NCBI GenBank assembly: GCA_002900995.3
Contig: CM035309.1
Coordinates: 3,106,389-3,170,388, forward strand
Length of the DNA: 64,000 nt
DNA from: Ganoderma boninense
Lineage: Eukaryota; Basidiomycota; Agaricomycetes; Polyporales; Polyporaceae
Reading direction: 5' to 3'
Position 1 is the stretch's first letter, and each line of letters begins with the position of its first letter. The notes beneath the pieces were generated by a model that ran no database searches, had not been told where the DNA came from, and was given only the letters and a program-made list of their open reading frames with translations. Shown here in pieces: positions 35,147 to 49,200 of the stretch. The position numbers were made by a program, and so were the translations under genes.

Positions 35147-38100
35147 GTGATGGCTTTATGGAAGTGGATGATTCCATTCATTGTATTCGCAGCGTCGACG
35201 TTCACAACTTGCGATGGAGTAGAATAGAAAAGAAGCGTTGCAGGACACTCGAGCCTCTCCCTCTAGCACGGCGGATATGGAGAGCAGCGAAATGACAGTG
35301 TAGAATCTGTGTCTATGGTTGAATATTGAGAGAATCGCTCTACTCCTTGATCTGCCATGAGGCGTGACCGCCACGGCGTAGCAGTCGTTGCTGGTACCGT
35401 CATTCCACTATTGTCCTCAATGTCTTTTCGCGATCCTTGTATGCTGTCAAGCGATAAGTGTACCTAATTGAATAGACTAGGCCGACCTTAAATACACTGA
35501 CTTGTGTGATGCAGCCGCGCGCGCAGCCGTTTTACTCGAGCTCGTCTTGTGCTCCAAGGAGATGTGGATGTGTCTGCGACGTTTTCATGGGACCACCATG
35601 TAGACGTAGGCTTGGAGAGTTCAAACGTTCAAGTTCCGTATTGAGAATGAGCCGAGCGGATCACCGCTGGATAAGCGCCAGTGAATCGGGCGGTGCCACG
35701 AGTTCCAACTGCGGCGCTGCCACCAGCCGACCTTGGGCTTGCACCAGCTTGCACCCTGCTTCTACCCGCTGGCAATCCCGTTCAATTGCGTTGTTCTCCT
35801 CCCTGTACTCGCGATGATGCACAACATCCTTCCTCGTATCCATCGACGGGCGTTGATCGGCAATCGTTATACACTGGCTCCTCGACTTGGCTCCTCGACC
35901 AGGTGCGGGTATGCTGGGAGGCCCTGGCTGCAAAAGCGGCTATCCTCCGAGTACGAGGGGCTCTGGCGTATGCAGATGCGTATGTCACACCTCGCATGCC
36001 GTCAAATCGTTCCTTAGAATCGCTGTATCCCTCGACCAGTATAGCTGGGTAGCCGCCTTTGCGCTTCGTGGACGATCTTGAAGCATCTGGCTCGGGGAGC
36101 TCCCAAACGTTTTCAGTTTCATGGTGGGCGTTCACGGAACTGCTCTAGGCAAGCTTATTTCTGTGATATCTTGCATACCTGTTGGAACGCTAACGAGAGT
36201 CTTGTTCGCGATACAGCTCCGATCCGGGCCTCCTTTGCCCATTGGAAACCTTGGATCTCATCTGCCGAGGGGCGTTTGCTGCCTCTCCGAGAGCCAGACG
36301 GGCCAACTCCTCATCGTACACCGCGTTCCAGGAGCGCACGCCAGCCGTTGTCCACTCTGAGGTCCGCGGTGCCATCGTACGTGGCAGGCCGTCGCATTCG
36401 AAACCGGACTGATAATCGATGGCGCTCTCTCATCAAACGATCAGAGACAGTGCACCTTTCGAAGCAAATTTCGGGTGAGCGACGCTGTTTTGTTTTTGAA
36501 CCGTCGGCCTCATTCGCTAACTCGTGTGCTCGTCGAGCCTCCCGACCAGGGGGCATCTTGGCGTCTTGGGAATGTCGGTGGGAACGCTGTGGATTTGAAG
36601 ACGCTAAGAAGAGACTCTCGGTGAGTTGTCCTGGAGAGCTCGAGCGTTGCATTCGGCTCAGACATGAACCATCAGTGCCCACAAATGTCGTATCTTTGAC
36701 TATGCGAACACGCTCCGCCCACGTTTCGGATGCCGAATAGCAAATCGTCTGCCTGCGGCCGTCTAGGTATGTTATTATGCGTATCAACTACGTTGTTCGA
36801 TTGTGCGATGTCGCCGGGCTGCACCATGCGAACATCGGCGGTGCAGATGGAAGTACAGGCCACGGCAGGGGCGGTTTGTAATCAAACGGAGCCTGGCAAG
36901 CCGGAGTCTCCCGCCGTCGGGCTGGCCTCACATTGGGTGTCCAGTCTGCCGATTTGGCTTTCTACATAGGTCGCTAGACCTTTAAGAGAGTCCGTCGACA
37001 CGCATTCGGCAGGCTTCCAGCGCACAAGTTGGTTGAGCGTCTCCAAGGCAGGAGTCTGTCGAAAAACGCGCGGGAGGGCCTGCCATGCTTCCGGCGAACT
37101 GTATTCGTGCGAGTCGGTAATTGTCGGGCGGTTCAAGATCCCCGTCTAAGCCTGCTCCGCTCGGAAAAAATTCTATTTCAGTGCATGCTGCGAGTTAGTC
37201 TGCATACCCATCGCTGATTTGATGCACTACCAGATCCGAAATTTTCTTGTCCTTCCGCCTGGCCAACCCTGTCGTGACTTGACACGTACGATGTCCAATC
37301 TTCTGCCCGATACCCTTGACCGATCCTAATCGTCTCTCTCTCTCTCTGACTCGGCAACTGGCGCACTTCAAGGCTCTTAACAGCAAGAATTTTCTGCGAA
37401 ACTGCGCTGTCGTCGTACGGTATGTGGTTCGTCGATCTATGTCTTGGTCTATGTTCAAGTGATTGGTTCAAAGGCATGCAGGCTCATGTGGAGGCCAGAC
37501 ATGAGCGCAGGAAATACGAACGCCACTCCAACCGGCTACATGCTGCAGATGGCAAGGAGCTCGATCTTAAAGGCTGTCATCGTGCTGGGTGCTGATTTCG
37601 CCAATCGAACTTGCTATGCGCCATGATAAGACGGTCCCCGGCGTTCGTACGCACGCACCCCTGTCGCGGACCCGCCATCTTAGCGAGCCAGCGCGTTGCT
37701 TGGTCGCGAATGTAGGCCATCCACCCTCCTTGTCGCCATTATTTGCTCACCTGTTTCCAAATATCTCCATAGCGCGGTCCTCGACCGCTCGGCGCAGGTT
37801 TCAAGTGGATCTTCGACCCACTCGAATTTCTCGACCCCCAGTTCGCAACGAAGCTGACGTACTGTATCCCGGAAGCCGTGAACATCTATGCCGTCCTTGC
37901 GGGGGTCAAGATGTACCATTCGCCTCGGCGTGAGGGGCTCAAGCATGACGCGCATATCCTCGCGGATGACGATATGGTACGACGGGAGCGAGTCTCGCTC
38001 TTCGAACGCGATTTGGCTCCCACCTCATGTGAAATAAGTCAACGAGGTCGTGCTCGGCGGTATTGCGCAAGTCCTGGACGGCTTTGTATAGCAATCGTGC

Positions 38101-41100
38101 GGACCTGGGAGGGCAGTCAGACGCGTAGAGGATAAAGGGATTCGGTTACCAGCTGGCAGGATGGCAACGCGTCGACGGCAACGCGTCGACAGCAGGTGCG
38201 GGCCCATGCTCCTCCTCTGTTCCGTCTTGTGTCTCATTTTCGTCGTGTTAGGCATCTCGTTGGCTCAAGTTGGAGGACGTGTCGTCCATCCTCGCTGTTT
38301 TTGGTAGCCTCCGTGAGCGCAGTCGTACCCACCCATCGGCCCAAGCATCCGTTGCCGGAGCAGCTCCTGAGTCTACGCTCTGCTCCCGCTTCGCCTGCCC
38401 ACCCGGCACACGTACATCCGCATCCCCCGCCCCGGCTCTGTACCTGTCGTCCGTTGCCCCAGCGCCTCGACCCGCTCCTAGATATGGATCTCGTAGCCCT
38501 GTCTGCCAACGTCCCACATTGTCGATCTTTCCTCGCGGACAGTGATCACTCAGGTCTGATTTCGAGGTGCCATCTGGACCTACCGGCCTCTCAGCGGATG
38601 GCTATAGCCTCGGCGAAGATGCGTTCGAGGCGCTGTTCGGGGCTGCAGGTAGCCGTGTCTCTGGACAGTGCTGTCCACACGAGCCGAACGGGAACTTGTT
38701 CGCAGGATAAAAGGCCGATGTCGATATGCTACATGCGAATGAGGACCACGGAGTCCTCACATCGCACACCCGAGTGACGGTCGGGGATGGATGCTGAAGA
38801 GCAAATGCGGATGTAACAAAACAAACGAGAACGAGAGGTGATTCGGCGGCGAGTCAGGCTCGAGTCGGTGACCACTCCAGTCTCCTGGTCAATACTTCGG
38901 GCCCCTCACCCATCACAGCTCCTGTCGTCTAAGGCGTGCTCGTCCAGCTGCGGTTTCAGCACGCGCACGAGGGCCTGAACACGCTCCTGTCAACTATCTG
39001 ATAGACAGCGACCTGTGTGACGCACCCAAATGCCGTTTGGAGACTACAGCCATGCCGGTTCATCCCGCACTTCCTTAATGTATTTGCCGCTTCCTTGCCT
39101 GCCAAGTGTTGGACTATGTGCAGAACGTCAGTTGTCGACTCGCCGTCATGAAACGGGCGGTGGACTGCGATTATTGGAGCCGTGACAGCCGTCGTCGTTC
39201 AGCTCGAGTTTGGAGGGGATTGGGCTTCCATCCACTTACCTACCCGACCATCAATACCATGCGAATCCCCCCTTTTGTGCTCCTCGGGCTGCCTTCAGTG
39301 CAGCGTTTTGTTGCCGCGACCTCTTCCTTTCCGCACGTCGTCATGCCTCTCTCTGGCGAGCTTGTAGGTCGTGGCCGATGTAGTGGATATTCGGTCCAGC
39401 TAGGTGGACTTCCTGATGACGGCAAAATCTCTCCTTGAGGACTACACACATACTGCTCTGTACTCCACTGGATGGGGAAGCGCGTACAGAGCCTGCCGCG
39501 ACCCGATGACCTCAAGCCCGCGCATGTCGAACAACTTGGCGTCACTCCTCCGCTTTCTGTTTACTTCCTCTATCCCTCCTTGCCGATGTTCTCTGTATCG
39601 TGAGCCGTTGAGAGCAGAACAGATGCAGTCAGATCCTATTTAAGTTCTGAGCGTCGTCGCATACGGACATTCAATCTCGAATGGTCGTGACCATCTCCCA
39701 GACAGTGAGGGGATCACGCAGACAGTTGATCCTCGATCTGATTGTTCATGGAACTACTATTCCTCGTACATTACATGTATAGCGTGTGCATATTTAAACG
39801 ATGACTGAAGGATAATATCTCTTGCGGTACTCCCAGTCCGTAGGCGTTAGAGACGGCAACGTAATGAGCTGCATATACAACTCCGTTAAGTGTTCTGATG
39901 CGCTCATTGAAGTTTCTCTTCGCATGCCCCCGGCAGACATCCGAGCAATCAATCCCTTGGACAAACTCGCGCGATTCCACCAATCGGGACTGGAGCTGCC
40001 CCTGGTCTGCGTAAGCTCCACCTCGACAGCTTGCTTAGACAAGGAAACAGCGCGCAGGGCTTGCACTCGAGAAGATGCAGCTCAGGGCGGACCAAGGCTT
40101 CGCGCAACAGAATTGCGCCACGCATCGTAGTTAGCGTCCCCTACCGTCGCGATCAATGGGTAAGCGACGGTGAGCGTGGAAGTGGACGAGCTGCAGGAGG
40201 GCGTGGGTCGCGCATCGTAGTTGTGGCCGCGGAGCTGGACGTCGCAGTCGAATATTCAACACTTGCAGGACGACACATCGACAGAGGGACGAGTGATGGC
40301 GAAGTGTGTCAAGCTCAAGGAGGCGAGGGAAGGCTGAAGTTGCAGCGATTGTTGAGGTCGCGTGTGAACAAGAGACGGCGCAATGCAGTACACGGGAGGG
40401 TCGCTCTTGGGGCTGCTTTGGGCGAATCAAATAGCATTTGATTTCAGGAGCGCATCTTCGCTATCGAAGAGGGATCTCTCTTCGCGACTCTGCGCCCAAG
40501 CCTCCGAACGCGACTAATTCATCGAGACCGCGGTGCACGAACTGGCGCCAGGAGCGTAGTTTAAGGAGGCAACGTCCGCCGCTGATGCCACTGAAGAGGC
40601 CACGTCTCGCGAAGTCCCGGATCACAGGCATTCAACACCAGCTCCAAGTGAGAGATAGAAAAGCCCCTTCCTCCCGGGACTGGCCCATCATCGCCTAGAT
40701 GGATCATGAAGATGACTAGTCATCCGGGTTGTCTCTTGAACTAGGAAAGAGCCGCCTTGGCGAGGCTGTCAAGAAAGCGTTGGTCAGTCACTGAGGACGA
40801 GCGCCACTCACCGACGGTGCAACATGTTATGTTTTGAGGCCAGGGAACGGCTGCGGGAGATCGCTCGAGCCAAACGAGACGGGGAGGAGATCCTGAACGT
40901 CTCGAAGAGCGGATACAAGAAGAGACTGGAAGTCAGACCGATGGGGCAACACTGCAATGCTGCAGATGCTGTATGTTCGGCGGCGATCCGCTGTGACACG
41001 ACTGCAAACTGGCAGTTCATTGGTCGCTGAGAGCGAACACTGAGAAGAACGCGGGGGTCACATCGTGGCATGGAGTGCTGCATGCATGGGGCGTTGAACA

Positions 41101-43507
41101 CAATCCGGTGGATTGGACGATACCTCGGGACCAGGCACGGATCACCGGTGGAGTCAATGTGACCTGTGCATCCCGTGTATGCGACCAAGTTTGCCATGTT
41201 GAAGGGTTGAATCCGTTGTATGGGCCGAGAAGGTACTGATAAAGCCCATCGCATGCGACATTGCGCTACGTTGGCTGCGTGCAGCGCGTTAGGATGACGT
41301 GGACGGGGGGGACGTACTTACGTACACGCTCTGGCGGACACGTTTAGGCCGATGGCACGGATGGTTATTCTCGCGTACTACATGTTGTTGAAGGCAAGGG
41401 GGAGCATTCAGAAAAGGCCATCGTCGCACCGAGCTATCCACAAGTGAGATCTTCGCGAGGCATATAGGTAGCTTGCGTCAATAGCAAGGAAGATTCGAGG
41501 ACCGCAAAGGAACTCACATGTCGTATCCTGGGAGGAGTCGGTACCGACTTCGAAATGCGTGATGTGCGGACTGCCAGGAGGGGAATTGTCTGAAGTCATG
41601 GGGAGGGAGAAAGAGGGAGTGATGGTGGGCACTGGGAAAGTTGAAGGCATTCCAAGCGCCAATGGCCCAGATGACCTCGGCAACGACTCTCAACTTGAAC
41701 ACCCGGACGCGTTGGCTCCTCTTTCCTTCTCCTTTGGGTTCGATTGACTCCTTGATGAGTCGAGTGCCTTTCCAACAAAACTAATTTCACGCAGGATTAC
41801 TTCGTTGAATGGCACGCATTCAGCCATACACGTACGACGGAGATGATCGATGAACCATTGGTAGCTGAGTGAGTCATATAGCTGTCGTGCTTTTCCAGTC
41901 TACCCACATCACAATGCATTCCATTCGCCGTGCTTCCCTTATCGCCTCCACCTCATACTTCATTCCACCCACTCAGACCACCGCTTCGCACAGACAAACG
42001 GCGGCCAAAAATCCGCGATTGCCCACGTCAGCCCTTTCTCCCAAATGACGGTCTTTAGCCTAATATGCAGCGTGCTCTACTTGACCAGATCGCAGATACC
42101 TTGCTCACGGCCTCAGGTACCAACCTTTCCGTGCCCTGTTACCGACTTCGGGGTGAGGCACCATTCCTCCAGATCGCAGATCAGTCACTTTCACCGTTTG
42201 ATGCTTATCCTTTCCCTCCCTCCCTTTTCAGGGGTCCTCCCACTTCCTCTCCCCAGCAACACTACCCCACCTCCTCATTTACGTCATGGTATGTAGCATT
42301 TAACCATGGCTTGCGGCGCGTTGACTTTGTTCATCCGAGTTCCCACTTGTTTCGTGGCGATACCATCTCAGGCCCATTTTATGCCACGTTGTCGCGATCC
42401 ATCACCTGTATCTAGCGATCAGGTCGTCCAGACGGCGGCCCAGGAAGGAAAACGGCCCCAGCGACTTCGAATACTCAGACGACAAGGGCGTCAAGGTCCT
42501 CCTCTTGAACATGTTGCACACAGAACGTCGAAGCTGGCAATCTGCTACACGCGTGCTTTCCTCAGGGAAGGACACCCGGTCTTCACCCACAAGTACGTCG
42601 ATCAGTTCGTATGTCTGCCTTGCTCCAACTGATGTCGAGATTAGTATTTTTGTGGAGCATGATCAAGCGCTACTTCTATTTCTAAAACTTTTGCGCCTCC
42701 GGGTCCGTCCTTGAGACGTTGGCGTATGACTTGCAGTTGCGCGTTTCTGGAGGAAACTTCGCCCTGTTGGCGGGATCACTCCATCGCATACTCCCGTTAC
42801 TCTGAAGGTCCTCTCCATCATCGGCGAACTGTTGAAGATGACGTCGTAAGTAGTCTATGGAAGAACGTATGATAGTGTATTACCCATCTTTATCCATCGT
42901 TACTCTCCCTGTCTGCGTGATTCCCGTTCTGCGGTTTATTCATCTCCGAGGATGCTGGCCCTTTTCTTTCCTCAGCTCTGGCTTGGAGCATTAGAAACTG
43001 TTCATGCATTTTTGTGCGTCCTCTTTGGGCTGTGTGATATGCTCTCTGCTCCGGCAGTCTTGCCTCCACATTCGCTCCGATCAACCTGGTCTGTCCATCC
43101 TAGCTACGTGGTTAGACGTGGAGCGTTGAATGCAGTACCATGTATTCGTTGTATTCGACCAACTAGCACCGCCAAGCTCACGGACTAGGATCATAGGGCT
43201 CATCCTCAAGACAGAAAACGCGATGTATACGCACTCAAATTTGCACTTATTGGCATGAGCCAGGTCAAAAACTAAACATTTTCACAGTCTGGGAGGAGAC
43301 TCGGGATCTCATATATAAGCTTTTCAAGACCGCAATGATTACTCGCGGTACTCTAGCATGACCTAGTTACTGGTTTTGGAAGTTCGTTGACACATTACAG
43401 TAGTTCAAGCATCGCACTGTGAACTCCCCGTCAAGATGTAAGGCCGCCCAGAGAAGCCAAGTGCCATTTCAACTTTGATCTGTCTATGCATCGAAACAAA
43501 GCGTAAA
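35147..43507. other. 8 kb without a recognised gene
   Basis: Many frames of 60-220 codons occur, but none has a motif I know. The longest is 36,078-36,740 (+), 220 codons, Arg/Ser-rich and possibly spurious. The plus-strand frame at 37,878-38,135 and bases just upstream (LEFLDPQFATKLTYC, VNIYAVLAGVKMYHSPRR) look coding-like. So does a plus-strand cluster at 42,065-42,860 (including SDFEYSDDKGVKVLLLNML). I could not assemble a supported model. The region probably holds gene or transposon relics. Confidence 0.3.
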
Positions 43508-45312
43508 TCATACATGATCGTTGGCACCATGTTGCAGAGCACGGTATCTACGTGTGATGGCCCCATCGTTCCGTATCACTGCTACGGTGTGATTCTTCTT
43601 GTAGCAGAAGATGTGATCGAAGTTCTCTCCAAATATCTTCCTCGCATTTTCAGCAGTGGCGTCATTGACCTGCTTCCTTTCTTTCCGCAGAGACTTCAGT
43701 ATCGTGGACATCGGCATCGGAGCCCCATTCGTAGAGTATTTCGCCCAAAAGCTATTCTTTCCCAGACTCCTGAACTCTTGCACGAGGAACTAGGACGTCT
43801 ATCAGCCACGACATTTGTATGGAAAACAGATACTCACCTTGAAATCCGACCATCGTTGCTTCAACCCTGACCACTGCCTACTTCGGCGATAGGTATATAA
43901 GGTGCGCCAATATACCAAAGGTATACTGATGCCGTTGATGAGCAAAGGCGATGAGTGGTTCCAAGTTTCGGCATTGTCATCCCAGATCGCGTTAACAAAT
44001 TCGACGTTACCATGGAAGTGTAACGGAGGGGGGTCGGGGATATCAGCGGATAAGATTGTAATGGTTCTATTTTTCATAGCAAGGGTTACGGTGGTCGAGG
44101 GAGAGATTCGTGGACGCTTGGAGCTCGCCTCGGAACTCGCTCGTTGTTCGCGATGGAATGAGCCCGGGATACTTGTATCAGGTTCAAGAGAAACCTGTCC
44201 GCCGAGAGCAACATTGAGTAGGATCTGAGTTGTGTCATGAACGCGGCGCAGGTCGGACGCCAACCTGGCCAACGAGACATCCTCAAACGATGCTGGAGAG
44301 TCGTGTCATAAGTTCAGCCAACTCAAGATTTACGTGAGAATCCACCTACGTAACGGCAGCGACTCTGAAGGGATTGATGCTGCTGAGTCTTGCGATAGCG
44401 AATTTCGGGGAACAATAAGCGGTTGACTCGTCGCAGCCTCCTGGTGTTGTGAATCGGGTCCTTCCTCCGAGAACTTAACTGCCTGCGCAAGTATGTATAT
44501 GACGTGAACAATTATGCTGGAAGAAACATACCCATAGTGCGAGCCGTTTTCCCTCTCGTGTGTCCACGGGAGTTGGGTCATCGAGAGATATGTGTCCGGA
44601 ATATGCTGCATGTTGCTGTATTGCATGATGAGTCGTAAGGCGCAAAGACAGTGGAGACATCACATACCGCTGCATTCAAAGGGTTCTTCAGCGATGAAGC
44701 TGAGTTATCTGTACGATAGCGTCCACGCGTGCCCTTATGCATATTGGGGGGTGGTCGCCTGAGGCTACAGCTCGATGTAAGTACGGTGAGAGCATATACT
44801 TAAAAAGTATGACAGACGTATCCCATGAGTTCCGATCACGACTAAACTCCGTCAAGCACTCCTTGTAACTTTTCTTCGTCTTGAACTTAGGTTTAAGTCC
44901 GTATCCCCGGATGAGCTCGAGAAGCTGCTCGTTTTTTTTGTACGATCTTGTCGACAGTTGACGTGGCTATTCAAGCATATAACATGAATACACTGATGAC
45001 TCACATATCGATGGGAGCTGAGTCCCATTTGCCGTCCTGCGAGAGGCCCGTCGGAAGAACGAGGATTTGCGTGCTCGTCATTGAAGCAGCAGGAGTTCCG
45101 GATGGGCGAAATTGAGGGCAAGGATGTCTCGCGCCGGGGACGGGAGGGGGATATGAGGACGTGAGGAATGTGGCGGAAGAGGGGAAACAAGTTGGCAAGT
45201 GATCAGCTCGAGAGCACGCAAGCTCGGAGAAATACTTATGACAGATATGACGTCGCTTCAGCCGTGGCGATGGGATCATGTCATCCAGCACAGTGTCCTC
45301 CTGAGGGTTCAA
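43508..45312 (-). CDS. Uncharacterised basidiomycete-type protein, SAP-like N-terminus
   Basis: Minus-strand exons fit a family I have seen repeatedly in agaricomycetes but for which I know no function. After an N-terminal exon ending at GKWDSAPIDM, a 38-bp intron leads to LLELIRGYGLKPKFKTKKSY and EFSRDRNSWD, which resembles a SAP-type helix-turn-helix (often DNA-binding). A Ser-rich linker follows (about 44,340-44,480). The C-terminal domain has PPPLHFHGNVEFVNAIWDDN, SPLLINGISIPLVYWRTLY and LKQRWSDFK. After a short intron it continues with EFRSLGKNSFWAKYSTNG, MPMSTILKSLRKERK and IARRYRAL-like ITRRYRALQHG near 43,530. The WAKYSTNG and ILKSLRKER blocks are typical of that family. The copy number of such proteins suggests an accessory, possibly mobile-element-linked origin (inference). 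The central splice near 44,300-44,340 does not phase cleanly. Confidence 0.5.
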
Positions 45313-45883
45313 GTTGTCCCTCGACTGGGAAGGCTTCTATCACCCTGAGGCGGTCCATGGTAGTGCGCAACGAGATAGTAGCTCCCGGTAGGTACAGTCA
45401 CGTTCCATGGAACAAGGAAGTAGAGGCTGGGTTACGTCATGCAAACTCACCTCCGAGCCCTCGGCGCCATTGATGTCCCAGGGACAACTGGTCGTGGCTG
45501 AGTCTTGAGAAGCGCCCCGCATCCGAATGCCGGGTAAGCTATACCTATATGGTAGAGGCCACACTTGTTACTTACGAGTCCTGGATAGTTCATCAGTCAT
45601 TCCTGGCTCATGTCATCGGAGATTGTGCGGTTCTTTACTGCGCCACTGACCGGATGGCAGCGTCGTCGGACGGACGTATCTACGAGAGCTCGTGGTCGAG
45701 CGTGAGACGGTGGCGATCCGCGGATGGGAGAGTCCTATGTAGGCCCGAACCCGTGAGTACCGAGGCTGATGATGCCGAGTAGGTCGACTAGCACATAGCT
45801 TACACGAGGCTCGGGGTCTAATGTGCAGAGTCTAGTCTTGCATGGGTCTGACGGCCGGTGCATCAGTAGATGGCGGATTTTAT

Positions 45884-46090
45884 TAAGGCTGAACACGGGT
45901 CGACCCGCAGGTTACCCGGACCCGAACCCGCGGGTATTGTCTCTGCAAGTTCCTTGACCCGCACCCGCACGGGTCCGGGTTAACGAACGACCCGCACCCG
46001 CGGGTCCGGGTCGAAGGTCTGCGGGTCGACCCACCACTGGCAAGTGACCTGGACCCGCCAAAATACCTGTAGGTATGGCGGGTTCGCGGG
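45884..46090 (+). repeat. hAT left terminal and subterminal repeats
   Basis: Terminal repeat 45,884-45,901, then many copies of CGGGT, ACCCG and CCCGCGGGT in both orientations to about 46,090. The motif crowding matches the subterminal transposase-binding arrays known for hAT elements; binding is inferred. Confidence 0.75.
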
Positions 46091-46275
46091 TTAAGGCACC
46101 TCAAATAAGCACACAAGTCCAAGACTTAAGTTCAAGTAGGTGCCGCTCCTAGTTTATGTCGCCTGCGTGAATTTAGAGAGAACATTGCTCAATACATTAC
46201 ACCATTACTTCGCCTTACTACAGGTCGCATTGGCCGCGGTTGTCTACTACATACTGCTCTAATCTGATAAGTTGA

Positions 46276-49200
46276 TCACCCCCGCGGGCTCCGATGGCAC
46301 CTGCCCGAAGATCCTGAGGCTGCCTTGGCCTTGCCTTTCTCCTTGCGCCGCAACAGCTCCACAGCCTCAGCCTCGGGGACCAGCTCGGGATATCGTGCCC
46401 AAGAGCCGAGCACGGTGCTAGCACGCACGGACTGATCAGATAAGGAGTGCCGGAGGCGAGACACGGTGAGGCGACCGCGCAAGAAAGCGCGCTCGGCATC
46501 CATCGACGTAGCTATGAGGTTAATTAGCATAAGAAGACTTGTTCACTTAACATGAAGTGAGGGAGGAACGTACCAGGCATTGAAAGGACATCCAGCGCCA
46601 TCCGTGCGAGGTTCACATTGGCCGTTCCATTGAGCAGGGCATTGTGCCAGAACTTGAGGGGGTCGGTCGTCTTCGTCCGGATGGGGGCTACTAAGTACTC
46701 CTCCAGGGCGTCTTCCTCCTCGAGTTCGTCGGCTCCCATCAAAGAAGCAAGCATGTTGCGTGCCGCACGCGCCTGTCAAATTGTTGTATCGCGTTAGTGA
46801 CTGAATCAGACGTGCTGCGCGCGAGGGCGAATAACTCACCGTGGAGGTACGCGATCCTGCGCTTTGCCTGTCGGAGGGCTCAGCACGGCCGTCATTGTCG
46901 CGAGAGGCACCGGGGGTCGAGTCATCACCCGTAGAGTCTGTCTTGTTACGGTAGTGGGTCTCCCACTCGGTGTGCAGGAGCGTGAGCGAGTCGTCCACCC
47001 ATTTGCGTGGCCAGCGGGCGTGCACGAAGTATTTTTTCTTGTAGCAGGGGTGGAGGACTGTTGCAGGGGTGGGCGCGAGGTTGAACAATGCAGAACAAGT
47101 TAGACAACTTACGCATAGCAATGCGGTAGAAGGGTGTCTTGTCTGTGTGACAGTAGTACTTCTGGAGGATCTTGAAACCATTGTGTGTGGCCGTGCGGAT
47201 GATGGGGAGCTTGTTGATGTCGTCGCGAGTATCTTCAAGGTGCTTTATCATGACGTCAATCCAGGGGATGACGTCATGCATGAGAGGCGTGGTCGAGTGC
47301 GAGATGGCTGTGGTGGCCTTGAGGAAGGTCTGCGAGGAGAACAGTTATGTACTCACGGCGAGGAGGTCATGCAGCTGCTCCAGAATGGGCCAGTGCTCAT
47401 CCTCTATGATGAACCGGCAGAGACGAAGGCCCTGGCTCTTGTTGAATTTGGCCTTGTTGCAAACCTGGAAGAGGATGGGGCGCAACTCCAGTGCGCGATC
47501 GAGAACCATCATCACCGTGTTCCAGCGTGTGCGGACAGCTCGGATAAGAACTTCGCTCTTCTTCCCAGTGTCCTTGGCTTGGGCGGTCATCTCGGCGTGG
47601 ACGGTTGGACTGTTCCAGACCTTCTGAGACAGTTTGATTATCTAGGATACAATGTTACATGATTTGTACGAATAACAGGTGTGATTTCAGTCAACAGGCA
47701 GGATGCATACCTTCTGCAAAGTCAAACGGCTGAGCTTGATGTCGGCGTCCGTGATCAGCAGCTCAGGGCGCGCCTCGCCGGTCTCCGCGATGACTTCCTC
47801 GTCTGCCGCCTCGCACGTCGTCGGTTTCCTCGTCCTCGTCCTCGAGGTCCTCCGGGTCGTCGAGGGAGGATAGATCATTGTCGGTTTCCCCGATGGCCTC
47901 CGACCTCACCTTTTCGCCAAACTGCGAAAGGATGGCCTTTTGAACATGAGGGAAACATCAGTGTGGACTCGCGCGATGAATTTCGGAGCTGCGTACCTTT
48001 ACGACAAGGTTGATTACATGACCGAAGCAACGCACGCGTGCGTCGGGACCTCGGAAGCTCGGGTTCATCTTCTTCATCTCCTTCATCATCTTCGCATTGT
48101 TGGACACATTGTCACATGTCACGCCGAGTACCTGGGATGCAATTAGCTAGCGCTTATGGTAGGTTACGAGAGTGCTAACCTTGTCGACGATGCCGAATTC
48201 TTTGAGAAGCTCCATAAGCTTGTGTGCGAGGTATTCCCCTGTGTGCCCCTTGGACAATCTATGACACAAAGTCATATTAGTGAGAATGTTTGCATACAAC
48301 ACTGTCACTCCAACTTAATGAAATCGAGTATAACATGCTTGATCTTCCCTTGTTCGTGCCAGTGCGCAGTCACGCCCAGGAACGAAATGACGTTAGGGGC
48401 GGTCCAGCCGTCGAGGCATATGTGAATCCTCCCGGGGAGTGCCTAGCATACAAAGTGTGTAAGCTAGAGTCTGAGAGCAAGGGCTGCACAGCGGTGAGGA
48501 GTTACGAACTACACACCTGTAGTTTGGCCCAGACGCAGACGCGCGAGTCCTCGAAAACATCTTGCAAGTCGCGAGAGATGGTGACCCAAGACGGTATCTC
48601 CACGCGCGCGAAAAGCATGCGGAGAAGCTTGCAGAACTCGGGGTCTTCAACAATAGAAAACGGGTGGTGGCGGCACGCGATCCACATTGCGAGGAGAAAG
48701 CGCACGCGAGCGTAGCTATAGTTAACCCCCTGCGCGTATTCCATGATCATCTGGGTTTCCGCTGTGGCTTCGGGCGCGCAACTCTTGATATGCCTGTTCA
48801 GGTTGCCTGTCGACTCGTCATTCAGCGAGCGGTTGATGTGCTTCAATGTGTTTCTGTGTAATCAGAGACGTTAGTACTGTAGACGGGAATGGACATGACA
48901 GACAAACGTACCGAGTGCAAACAAAACACGAGGTGAGTGTGCTGTCTTTCTTGTTCATGAGCACAGGTTTGCGGAAGTGGCTGTACACTGCAGATGTCCA
49001 CTTTGCGGCGTGCGCGTCTGCGAAAGGTGTGGGGCGTAAGAAGGGGGCAATAGAAATCAAATGGAAATACTCGCCAAGCGACTCTTGGGTGGTAAGATCA
49101 CCATACTTCTCTTCTAGGCGAGCAGCGTGCTGAGCGGTGAATGTCGTGCTGGCCGACAAGGTTCAGCTCACTGCGGTGGCGGGAACCACGCTGTCAATCA

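Noticed and set aside
36078..36740. 220-codon open frame on the plus strand
   Set aside because: Arg/Ser-rich with no domain, and equally long frames overlap it on the minus strand; not enough support for a gene.
46543..47662. Long open frames on both strands within the hAT transposase
   Set aside because: They are other-frame shadows; only the minus-strand exons carry hAT motifs and consistent splice sites.
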